A stretch of DNA of 64,000 bases from the NCBI GenBank assembly GCA_038502055.1, contig JAXRKN010000032.1, forward strand, positions 1,302,001 through 1,366,000, in the 5' to 3' direction. The stretch comes from Tanytarsus gracilentus. Its lineage: Eukaryota > Arthropoda > Insecta > Diptera > Chironomidae. Below the pieces are notes generated by a model. The model did not search any database. It saw only the letters and a list, made by a program, of their open reading frames with translations, and was not told where the DNA came from. Of the stretch, positions 21,640 to 32,466 are shown piece by piece; position 1 is the first letter of the stretch; every line of letters starts with the position of its first letter. The position numbers were made by a program, and so were the translations under genes.

Positions 21640-22671
21640 ATGAATGCACACGATGCTAAGCTAGATGTAAGTGAAAATCATCAAGAATCGATTTAAAAAT
21701 GAGAAAATAATTTTCAATAAAAAAATTTGTCAATTTTTAGATATTTGAAAGTGATATTGAAGGAGAGCTGACAGTAAGTTCAACTAAAAAGCCGAGTAGA
21801 GGGACGCCAGGAACTGCAGATTTTAATACATTAGATGAACCGATAAAAGAAACTTTCGTAAGTAGTCACGAGCGGATGCTCTAGCAGCGATGAGCTGGCA
21901 TAATTAAAAACTGTCGTGTCTCTTTTAGCTACGGGATGTTCGTGCTGTAGGTCAAAAATTTTATCATGTACTTTATCCAAAAGAGAAAAACAGTTTACTT
22001 AAAGAATGGTGAGTGGACCTTTTTAAAAATTGATTAAATTATACAAAAAAAATTTTATTTTAGGGATTTATGGGGTCCACTTGTCCTTTGTACATTTATG
22101 GCAACTATCCTTCAAGGTGATTCTGATGATATGAATGATGGTGGTCCACAATTTGCGGAAGTTTTTGTGATTGTTTGGATTGGTGCGATGATAGTGACTC
22201 TAAACTCAAAATTACTTGGAGGCAACATTTCTTTTTTCCAATCGGTCTGTGTGCTCGGATATTGCCTAACACCCATCGCCATAGGCTAGTATAATTTTAA
22301 GGGGTTCATCAATCATAAATTCAACATCAGAATTTATCATTTATGATCATAACTTGAGTGCGCTTATCAAAATTTATTTTCTCGTTCCAGCTTTGATAAT
22401 ATGTCGAATGATTCTTGTAATGACGCAAACAAATTTTCTATTTTTCTTGAGACTTCTTACAACCGCAGGAGGGTTTGCGTGGGCAACTTACGGTATGGAA
22501 AATGAACTAATTGAACTTTTATTAATGAAAAGAACTAATTGATTTTTTACAGCCTCCGTTATATTTATGGGTGATAGTCAACCGCCTAATAGAAAAGCAC
22601 TCGCAGTGTATCCAATGTTTCTATTTTACTTTATTATCTCATGGCTTGTTGTATCTCATTCAAATCAATAA
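21640..22671 (+). CDS. YIPF6: YIPF6-like Yip1-domain Golgi membrane protein
   Basis: Multi-pass Golgi/ER membrane protein of the Yip1 family; relatives bind Rab GTPases and act in vesicle transport and Golgi structure. Exons: 21640-21666, 21741-21857, 21929-22008, 22064-22284, 22391-22492, 22553-22671; 221 residues, near the usual size. Diagnostic segments are ETFLRDVRAVGQKFYHVLYP, WDLWGPLVLCTF, DGGPQFAEVFVIVWIGA, LNSKLLGGNISFFQS, LIICRMIL and GDSQPPNRKALAVYP, with about five hydrophobic segments in the C-terminal two thirds. Intron 4 is best read as a GC-AG intron (ATAG|GCTAGT, 22285-22390). It joins the IAI and ALIICR segments in frame, whereas the nearby GT at 22289-22290 puts the next exon out of frame. 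The stop TAA overlaps an AATAAATAAA run that may be the poly(A) signal. Confidence 0.95.
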
Positions 22672-23060
22672 ATAAATTTCGTTTAAAATCTAAAGTTTTT
22701 TAACGTGAAAATATTTGAACATGAACTTTTGGAAAATAATATCAGATTTGTGGTTTAAAAAAGTTTTCCACAAAAACAAAAAGAGCATTTTTTGCTCTCA
22801 TATTTCACTTGAGAAAATACAATGCAAAAAAGCTAAAAATAAAATGCTTTGGAAAATTTTATAAAGTTGCAGCAGAAAAAGTTTTAAGTGAATTTTCAAG
22901 TTCAAAGCTTGAACGAACAAAGGAGAATTGACGTCAGTAAAAATTATATATCACACAAATTTTTACAGCTTTAATTACTTTTATTTGAACTATCCTATCT
23001 AAAACAAAAATCTAGAATTGAAGTTATAAAAATTTAATAAAAATTTTACAATAAAATATT
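22672..23060. other. Convergent intergenic region, YIPF6 / trehalose synthase
   Basis: 389 bp between the 3' ends of two genes. AT-rich, with AATAAA-like signals for both strands near the ends. No other element seen. Confidence 0.6.
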
Positions 23061-26000
23061 TCAAAGCTCGTTATCACTATCAGTTGACAAGCATGGTGAG
23101 GGTAAAGGACTGGCACGTGGACTCCTCGATGGACTGGTTGTCAAATCGAAAGACATATGAAGAGGAAATCCGACAGTGCTTGGGTAGGGTTTTTTAATTG
23201 GGTTGTAGTTGCTCGAAACCTTTCGCGGACGTTTATTAGCGAAATGTCTTTCCACCCATTTCAGCATTGTCAAAACTGAATCAGTCGATGCCAATCGGCG
23301 TTCGGCTGCAGTTTTGATGATATTTGAGCTGGCAATACGGAATGTTGCAGCCATGCCGCGAAGTGCCTGAAATTTATTGAATTTTAAAAGGTTTTAAATA
23401 TTTTAACTATATTTTTACCATCATAGCGTCTTCATCAGTAACATCGTCGCCAGCGTAGATGATTTTTATTCTCTCACTCCAATCGACACCAAAGGCAGTA
23501 CGAAGAATATAAATTGAAGCACGACCTTTGTTCCATTCAACTGGTGGTTTGGCTTCAAGTGCGCAATGCCCTTCAGCTGCCTTAAATCCAAAAGATTCCA
23601 TTAAATGTCTAGCCTTTTCAATCATCGGTTCTCGCAATTCATTTGGTGTTTCACGATAGTGGAATGTAAGCAATGCTCCTTTATTTTCAACCCAAGCTCC
23701 ATCACGACAAACCTAAGAAACTAAGTCATGATTTATTTCTGAATAATTTAAAAATTCCTTACAGTATCTTGAAGTGCCTTCAACAATCCACTAACTTTCT
23801 CCTCGTATTCAACGGGCATTGGATGTACAAATTTACTTCCATCAGGATGCAAAATTTCCAAACCATGATTACCAGCATAAGTTATGCCTTCAATGCCAAC
23901 CATGTTCTTTACATTTTCAACACCTCTTCCAGAAATGACTGCAATGTAGACGTCGTTGAGATTCGACAAGCGTTGGAGGACATTTTTAGTTTCAGGAGGA
24001 ATAATTGCAAGATCAGGATGAGGAGCGATAGGTGCAAGGGTCCCATCGTAATCGAGTAAAAGAGCGAGTTTGTGAGAGTATCCAATGTAACTGAAATAAT
24101 TTAAAGTTAAAAGATAAAATTTAACGGAATTTTTTTAAAAAACAAACTTTAACAAATATTCATCGAAATCATCGATTGTGACTGGTTGTAAACGCGTTGT
24201 ACCAACTTCGTCCTCTTCCAAACCAGAACCCATTGCTGTCATAAAAGATCTCATCCAGAAACCAACATCGTTATCCATTTCGCGTCGTCTCAATCTCGAC
24301 ATTCTTAAAGATCTTTCATCTTCGGGCATTGTCAATGCACGATGAATGACCTCAGCTGCAGCTCCAATCTCATATGGATTACACAAAAGAGCCTCGTGCA
24401 TTGTTTCTCCTGCGCCAGCAAAAGGACTCACAATTAAAACGCCTGGCGGTTCATTGATTTGACATGCAACAAATTCTTTAGCAACCAAATTCATTCCGTC
24501 ACGCAAGGGAGTCACAAGAGCAACGGCAGCATCACGATAATAAGCTGCAAGTTCACTCTGTCCAACACATCCGAAAATATAACGGATAGGCGACCAAATT
24601 GCAGTGGAAAATCGGCCATTGATGCGACCTTTACAAATTTAAAAATTCATTTAAAATTTTTTAAAAATGAACTAAATCTCACCAACTAATTGATCCATTT
24701 CTTCTTTCAACTGTTGATACTCGAGGACGTCTGTTCTTGATGGAACTGAAATTTGAAGGAAACTCACATTTCCACGATGCTCTGGATGACGTTCGAGGAG
24801 AATTTCAAAAGCTTTAAGACGATTTACTAATCCTTTAGTATAGTCGAGACGATCGACACCCAAAATTACTTTTTGCTTGGTCTTAATGACTTTCTTAGCA
24901 GTCTTAGCTAGCTCGACAAAGCGATCGAAGGGAATTCCGATTGGAAGAGGACGAACCTTAAAAAGTTAATTATGATATAAATTAAATAAATTTTGAAGCA
25001 ATTAAATTTACCCGAACTGATCGTCCACCATGTTCAACGAGAAGATTTTTTCTGTCAACGCGACATCCAAGATTTCTTCGACAGCAATCGACAAAATTGA
25101 TGCAATAATCGCGAATATGAAATCCGACCATATCACAAGCAAGCATTCCTTGAAGAATTTCATCGGACCATGGAAATAGTCGGAAAATGTCCCATGGAGG
25201 GAAAGGAATGTGAAGGAAAAATGCCAATTGATATGGCAAATTTTTCAAGTCCGCCTTTTCGCGAATATAATTTGCGCATAGCATAAGATGATAATCATGG
25301 ACCCAGATGATCGGCACACCTCCACTGCCATTTGAACGTTTTAAGCAACGTTCGAGCGCCTCAACTGTCTTATCGGCGAACAGTTTATTAGCATTGACAT
25401 AAGCGCGCCAGTGATCAGCGGAGAAGATTGCACGACCTATTTTTTTATGTAGAGCGATTAGACACAAAAAAGATGGTCACGCGTTTACGAATATTTACTT
25501 ACCCGGCATGGAATGGAAGAGAGGCCAATGAGTGCCATTACAACAGCCGTTATAATAAGCTTCAAAGAGATCGGGATCCATATTTACGGTCACCACCTGA
25601 GGTTATCAGGAAGAGAATACAAAAAAAAATTAAAATCCGTTGAAAAAATTATTTCTCGACTGCTGATTACTTGTTCAGACTTTAAGCCTGCTGTCGGTGT
25701 TTGATCACTTGGGTCACTTTCGGGTATATTTTCATCATTATAGTCAGAAGATAAATGAATTCCTGGCCATCCCACCCACAATCCATTGCCTTTGATAACG
25801 ACAGGAGCCACAGCTGTTACTAATCCACCGGCACTGTAGAAAATTATAAATATTGATGTACAAAAATATAAAAACAATCACATCAAAAATGACGTCATGT
25901 CATGTCTAAGGTCAAAATGAAATGTTTTCTTTTTCCTGCACACGATCGCGATTATCATGAAATTTCACACGATGCATGGCTGAATAAGAGTCGTAAATAA

Positions 26001-26968
26001 AACCTTTGATCAGGGGCAAGTGAAAATTATTTGCTGTCGATTTCTTGATTGATGGAAGTGGTGGAAAAATAAAATGCCTGCGGTTGATTTTGATTGAAAG
26101 TTTTTGAAAATAATCGATTTAATTTTTTTTGTAAAAAAGTCTGTAAAAATTTTCAAAGTTCAATTTTTCCAGCTATATAATAAAAATATCAGTCAACACG
26201 TTTCTGTAATAATTCTGATTAAAATTTCTTGATGATTAATTTTGAGTTGATTTGGTAAACAAAAATATTTTTCAGAATTTTTTCGTACGTCAATTACTTA
26301 ACTGCTCTTAAATTTTATGCAATTTGTTTTATTTCTCAAAAAATGAAAGCTTCAATTTTTAATTAGTCAAAATCTTTTTAGCCCTTGAACTTTCTTTTGT
26401 TGTCTCAATTGCTTCCGGGTTTTTGATTCATTTTCATTTTTTCACGTTTCTATTTTATGTAATATATATGAATTATTACTCGATTATTGTTTACTGTCTA
26501 ACTGACGCTGTTTATATTGCATTGAAGCTTGTGTACATTTATGATCCTCTGATAGTGGAAGAAAAGCTCTCTAAATAATTTCACGTGATAATCACTCAAT
26601 AAATGCACATTGCACATTTTAAAAAGTGTGATTTGAATAGAAATCAACTGATAATAGGAAATGCATTAGTGACCGAGTGCAGGAACAGGAATAACAAAAA
26701 ATTAGTACAAAGATCATAAGTTAAACTCTAATTAAAGTTATCGCTTGAATTTAATTGAAAACAATTTTGAATCCTTCGAAACTTTTCAATAAAAATAATC
26801 GACTAACCTCGCCTGACGATGCATTACACCGTCATCACCTTTCTTCAGGACAAACGGCAACCGATTTGAAACAACAATCAATCTGCTGCTGCTGCTCTTT
26901 GAAGTTTGTCCATCTTGTGAGTCGGGAGAGGTGACGGTGATCTCGGGTTCAACATTTTCACCAGCCAT
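23061..26968 (-). CDS. Tps1: Trehalose-6-phosphate synthase/phosphatase fusion
   Basis: Makes trehalose: the GT20 domain forms trehalose-6-phosphate from UDP-glucose and glucose-6-phosphate, and the HAD-type TPP domain can remove the phosphate. Exons in gene order: 26968-26808, 25833-25671, 25596-25503, 25436-25012, 24956-24683, 24628-24148, 24090-23763, 23712-23419, 23366-23061; 841 residues, the usual insect length. GT20 motifs: VVSNRLPFVL, SAGGLVTAV, WVGWPG, WVHDYHLMLC, FFLHIPFPPWDIFR, DRLDYTKGLVNRL, LRDGMNLVAKEF. TPP motifs: LLLDYDGTLAP (Asp546, Asp548), ISGRGVENV and AGDDVTDEDAM (Asp731, Asp732), so both active sites look complete. The C-terminal tail is Ser/Pro-rich. The start is the first in-frame ATG (MAGENVEPE). 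Intron 1 is long (974 nt); the others are 46-112 nt. The donor after EYLL gives Asn at the exon 6/7 join. Confidence 0.96.
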
Positions 26969-29119
26969 TTTTTTAAGTTTTGTTATTAAACAAAAAATCG
27001 TACAAATTTTATTACGAGATAGATGCACCACACTTTTTTCAATTTTTAATTATTTCTTCTTTTTCTTAATTTTTTTGGTGATAAGAGGATTCGGTCACCA
27101 CTTTTTACCTCGCCAAGATGTGTCAGATTCGACAATTAAGATCAGACTAACTGAATAGATCTGAAATTCTCACATAATATTTGAATGATTTGAGCGAGAT
27201 TTAATTTCTTATCAATTTATTTAAATTCTCATTTTAATGTAGTTACTTCTCCGGGAGATTAAAACACTTGTTAGGGCTGCCACAAGTTTTTCGAAAAATC
27301 CGGGACACAAAAATTTAAAACAAAAAAAAGGTTATCAAACAGTTTTCTCCAAAATTAGTACACATTTGTTCTATTATATTTCAATTGCAAAAATCCGGGA
27401 CAAATTAAGCTGAATCCGGGATAATTCATGAAAATCCGGGACAGTCCCGGCAAATTAGTAGCAGATGGCAGGCCTACATTAATAAGATTGTGAGAGTGAA
27501 CTTAAGAAATTTACTAATTTACTTTTCAACAATTTATTTTACCCAAAAAAAAAAAAATAAAAAATAAAAATAATTTCTTTTCAATCGAGGTGTAATTGAG
27601 GGTTTTTAAATTGTATATGTGATGTTAATGTAGTTCGATGCTCTTCCAAATAATTTTACACATCTCTCATTGAGTTTTTTTTTCTTCCAAAATTTCACGT
27701 TTCCTCAACACACTCCCTCGCATGATGACAAGTTTGTACTCTATAGTTTAAATGTCGCTTTGCTCCAGATTTAGCTGGTGAGCCTAGAAAACCGAAATAC
27801 ATAAAAATTTCCCTATTACATCAAAAAAAGTGAAAAAATGTGGGTAAGTTGAGGCATCTCACTCACGTCTTATCGACGTCTATTTGACCCAAACAATTGA
27901 TTTTTTTTCTGTTGTGTTTAAATCGAATCAAGTGAATATTTACTCATGAGATGGATGATAAGAGCTCACTTAGCTGAAAATATTGAACAAAATTTCTCCT
28001 CTTGTGAAAATTTAATTTTTATTTTTCCTTTTTCTTGCTTTAAATGATAATGTTACAATGATAAATATCCACTACGTTGTTAATCTCATGAGAATACTCA
28101 TGACCTCGTGCAATTTTCTTAAAATTACATTTAATTCTTTTCGGATGTTAGACTCGGTGCTAAAAAAATTATGCAATAATTTATTCAATTTATGAGTTAA
28201 AAATCAAAAGCTTTGCTCTTTCTTGTTCCATCACAGTTTCACATAAAATTTGTTTTTTTGCTATTTTTCGAGGAATGGAAACTTTTCCACTCTTCTTGGT
28301 TTAAAATCAACTTTTTTAAAATACATTTTATCACTCAAATTTTTTTACAATTTAAAGTTCTAAAAATTCCTTTAATGGCACTGAATAAAAATATTTCAGT
28401 GATAAAATATATTTCAATTTTTTTTTTAAAATTCATTTCTTTTTCATCCATTTTACTCACACCAAACATTTTATCCTTACATATGTGGAAATTAATAAAG
28501 CACATTATTTACTCTTTTGTCAATGATTGAAAAATATATATTTTGGAGAAGGAAATTAATTAAGTTATTAAAAACTATAAAAATGTAGCCTCAAATTTTA
28601 ATAAAATAAATATTTGTTTGAAAAGGGATGGACACTCTTAAATAAATTTATAATTTGTTGAGTCCACATCAGATTAGGCATTCACAAGTGTGTGCTTGGT
28701 TTATTTGATTTTAAAAAATTCCTTTGGCTTTAGCTGTATATTTTTTATTTATTTCTGACTCTTTTTGATTCTGTCAATTTGAAATTATTTTATAATTAAC
28801 GATTTACTGAGAGTTCAACAAGTTTTCACATATAAAAATTATTTTTTTTAAGCGAACTTACGGAAATGATTTTTTAACATGAAATTTATTTTAAACAGGG
28901 AAAGCAACTTTAAGATTTAAATTTCCGAGATCTAAAAATTGCGTTTAACTTCAAAAGTATTAAAATCTTCAAATTTATAGTGCATTCATTTTTTATGTCG
29001 GAAGATCCTATAATCGGTTTTTATCTATTGAAATCATTTTTTTTCTTAGGCTTGAATTTGTGAAATTTCTGTTAGTTTTTTAAATATTTCTCACAAGATT
29101 TTTAATTAAAACTCGATTT
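26969..29119. other. Region between trehalose synthase promoter and phosphatase 3' end
   Basis: 2.15 kb holding the 5' leader and promoter of the trehalose synthase gene (minus strand), one MITE at 27271-27475, an A-rich run at about 27545-27570, and the 3' flank of the phosphatase gene. A 105-aa open frame at 28213-28530 is Phe/Lys/Ile-rich with no domain and is taken as chance. No further gene seen. Confidence 0.55.
27271..27475 (-). mobile_element. Short hAT-like MITE, reverse copy of the GTCCCGG element
   Basis: About 205 bp with ends TTAGGGCTGCCA and TGGCAGGCCTA and inner ATCCGGGAC motifs. It matches the outer parts of 9253-10220 in reverse orientation, without the nested foldback element. 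No clear target duplication flanks it. Confidence 0.75.
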
Positions 29120-29938
29120 TCAATAGTATGCACGTTCACGCTTGAGTTCATTATCGAGATCGGCAATTTGCTGAATAAATCCCTCGTTTGGATGAATGTC
29201 GCGATGCATGCGAACAGTCCTGATTGCTTCGGCTGCAGTCATTTTGCGTGAAATCATAAGATAGGCTAAAACACATGTTGCAGATCTGGACATACCGACC
29301 ATACAATGTACGAGAACTTTTCCTGTGAAAGTCATAAATTTAGTTGATAAATCATTCGACTGATTAAAAACTTTTTATTTTACCTCCGCTATTAATTCCA
29401 TTTTCAATGAACTTTGATGCAATATAAAAATATCTCGAAATGTCTGTGCTTGGATGATCGAGGAGAGGAAATCCCATGTACCTTTTTAATTTGATAATTT
29501 TTAGTACGAAAACTTTTTAAAACATTTCATCACCAACCTTAGAGTAGTCATATCACGATAGTAGCCATGTCCCGTATCAACTTGTCCAAAACGTGAGCCT
29601 TCAGCGGTGTTGAGCACATGTGTTATTCCCATCATTTTCAAATACTGTTTATTTCTAGCTGAAGCACTGCACAATGGAATCAACATAAAAATTAACATGC
29701 ATGTAAGAATTAAAATATAACTTACGCATCGCCAATATAGACTCGAGGGTAAACTTCATCACAATCAACATCGTAGAGAGCACAGGGATCACTGCGGCCT
29801 ATGCATGACTTTAATGGTCGGCATGGTGTGACTGAGTAATGAAGAATTCTCTGAAGTTGTTTGCCTAGTCATTTTTCGTAAATTAATGAGTTGATAATTA
29901 CAATTTTTATTTTTCTCACCTGTCGTTACGTCTGTCAT
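29120..29938 (-). CDS. Atypical dual-specificity phosphatase, DUSP3 (VHR)-like
   Basis: Small cysteine phosphatase of the atypical DUSP group, which dephosphorylates Tyr and Thr/Ser in substrates such as MAP kinases. Exons in gene order: 29938-29920, 29864-29726, 29666-29538, 29481-29384, 29322-29120; 195 residues, close to DUSP3. Motifs: DEVYPRVYIGDA near the N-terminus, GITHVLNTAEG, the likely general acid Asp104 (LLDHP), and the signature HCMVGMSRS with catalytic Cys135 and Arg141, followed by AYLMISRKMTAAEAI. There is no kinase-interaction or Cdc25-like domain, so it is not a classical MKP. The first coding exon is only 19 nt. An acceptor-like TTTTTTTGCAG upstream of the ATG (around 29963) suggests at least one non-coding 5' exon further upstream. 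The exact ortholog among DUSP3/13/26/29 is not resolved. Confidence 0.93.
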
Positions 29939-30742
29939 TTTGTCTCTGTAGTTATTTGAATACTGCAAAAAAAGAAAAATAATAATTTATTTTAAAATAT
30001 CTTAAATTAATTTTTTTTATCAATTCAAGCTGTTTTTTTGATGGAACTTTTATCATCCATCAGGGAGCTTTATTTTTTATGTGTTATTATTATGATCATC
30101 GCGCATCATTCAGTGGCTTCAATCTATTTATTTTATGCTCTGTTGTTTTCAACTTTGCCACTCACAAGAGAATCTTCCAAATTTTTTTATGACCCACGCA
30201 ATTTATGCGAATATGTTTCCATCATATAACGAGATATTGTCATGACGTGAAGTGAAAAGTATATTTAAAAAAATTATGGAAACGTCAGAAGAGCTCAAGG
30301 GAATACTACTTGAAATGTTTTAGAGCACAAAAAAAATAAAGTGTATAGAAATATTCTCAAAAAAGAACTAAATGGGATTCAGACTATTGATAAAATTCCC
30401 ATAAACCAATCAATGGATTTTGAGGCGCTCAATTTGAAATTGAAAAGTATAAATCTATTTTTAGATGCAATTTCAAATTATGCAAATGCTTTTTATCGAT
30501 TTACAATGGCTTTGACAGAAAATAGTTTGAGGTGAAATCGGAAGTGATTGGCGCTCCAATTCAATTATTCATCTTTAATTAGAGATAATCAATGAAAATT
30601 GACAGAAAATTTGGAGACAGTTAAAACAGGGATGACATTTTTCAGTATTAATTACGGTAAATGATGCTTGTTGTGAAACTATAAAATGTGGACATAATTT
30701 TAGTTATCAGCTTGTCACTAAAATCGATAAAATAAAGTTTAA

Positions 30743-32466
30743 CCCACAGAACATTTTCAGTGTCAAATTTATATCAATTTGATATCAATTTTTGATAGCA
30801 AATTTTTTGGGCAATTTCGTCGATATTTGGTCAAATTTTGCTATTAAATTTAACATGGATTTGATAGCAAATTTTGACATTAAATTTATATCAATTTAAT
30901 AGCAAATTTTGATATGATTTTTTTTCTAAAAAAATTTTTTGTGTCAAATTTTGCTATCAATTTAATGTAAATTTGACGTCAAATTTCATTTTCCACTTTT
31001 GTGGAACACTTAATTTAATTAAGTTTTTTGCTACATCAGGTCTGGGACTTGGTTGTTTTTTGCTCTGTAATGATAAAGGAATATTTTTTAGAAACTCAAA
31101 CTTATTTTTGCTTACCCGCCGTTGCTAGGATTCGAACCGCTGTCTTCAAGAAGATGAATTTGTTAACACTCGCGCGCGTAACATTGCGCTACCAAGCCTT
31201 TATTAAATTTAATTTCACAATGGCTAAAGACTTATATAAGAAATCAAAAGTTTTTGTGAAAATTTAAGCAGACACTTATTAATTTCTTGATAATATCTTT
31301 TAGCTTTCAAAAAATAACATCCTCATTCTTATTATTTTGAACCAAACTTTATTTTTTTTCTCAGGTTTGTTAAAGATATTTAAATTTTGAAGCAATAATT
31401 ATCTTTAGAATTTTATGAAAGGAACTAAAAATTTAAATTGTTTATTCTACTTTATGTTATTTTCGATGCTTATTTTAGGAACTTTTGAAAAAATTATCAG
31501 AAAATTAAGGAAAGCGACTTAAGCAAAAACGGAAACTGTTCAAAAAACTTTCAATAAAGAGCTTAGATAACAGAAAATTTTCAGATTAAAAATTTGATTG
31601 AATGAAGAAATTTACATCTTTTTGTGTTTACAAAGAGTGAAATATATTTTTTCTAAAAATTAAGTTGATTCAACATTTGAAAGGAAATTTTGTTGCACCG
31701 TTTTTTCCCAAATGCTTGATAATAAACTTTGAACCTTGATGTAATATTTTTTTTAAATTTTTGCAACACAACTTTGCATTGAATTTAAAAATAATATATT
31801 ATATCAAATTGACATCAAATTAATGTAAAAATTTGATATTAAACTTCTGGTCAAATTATTTTATATTAAATTGACATCAATTTAATATAAAAAATTTCTA
31901 TTTAATTTGTGGTCAAAAAATTTAATATTAAATTGATATCAAATTAATGTAAAAATTTAATAAAAAATTGTTGGTCAAAAAATTTAATATAAAATTGATA
32001 TCAAATGAATGTAAAAATTTAATAAAAAATTTTTGGTCAAAAAATTTAATATAAAATTGATATCAAATTAATGTAAAAATTTAATAAAAAATTGTTGGTC
32101 AAAAAATTTAATATAAAATTGATATCAAATTAATGTAAAAATTTAATAAAAAATTGTTGGTCAAAAAATTTAATATAAAATTGATATCAAATTAATGTAA
32201 AAATTTGATATTAAAATTTTGGTCAAAAAATTTAATATCAAATTTATATCAAATTTGATATTCAAAAAACATTAATTTAATATCAAATAAAATATTTTTT
32301 TATTTGCTATTAAATTGACATCAAATTTGACGTTAAATTTGACATTAAATTTTTTTTGTTGATATCAAATTAATGTAAATTTAATATCAATTTGATGTCA
32401 AAAAATTTTTTTGACAAGGATTTAACGTCAAATTGATATCAATTCAACCAAAAATTGTTCTATGGG
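30743..32466 (-). mobile_element. Composite TIR element with AT arrays and tRNA-like core, copy 1
   Basis: 1724 bp. The ends are CCCACAGAACATTTT and its near reverse complement (AATTGTTCTATGGG). Inside the ends lie degenerate arrays of TTTGATATCAAATT/TTTGACGTCAAATT-type palindromic motifs: about 30760-31000 (short arm) and 31795-32455 (long arm). Between them, on the minus strand, is a core with a TATATAAG-like box, a tRNA-like segment, then AACCAAGTCCCAGACCTGATG and GTTCCACAAAAGTGG. The 58637-60708 element has the same order of parts. No open frame for a transposase. Target duplication unclear. Confidence 0.7.
31108..31199 (-). other. tRNA-like RNA polymerase III promoter segment
   Basis: On the minus strand an A-box-like TGGTAGCGCAATG (31182-31194) is followed by a perfect B-box GGTTCGAATCC (31118-31128). 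The segment does not fold into a complete tRNA: there is no matching acceptor stem. It looks like a tRNA-derived promoter, as in SINEs. Confidence 0.75.

Noticed and set aside
31108..31199. Possible tRNA gene (perfect B-box, A-box-like sequence) here and at 60219-60292
   Set aside because: No acceptor-stem complementarity or clean anticodon arm at either locus, and both sit in the same place inside a repeated element. Treated as tRNA-derived promoter segments.
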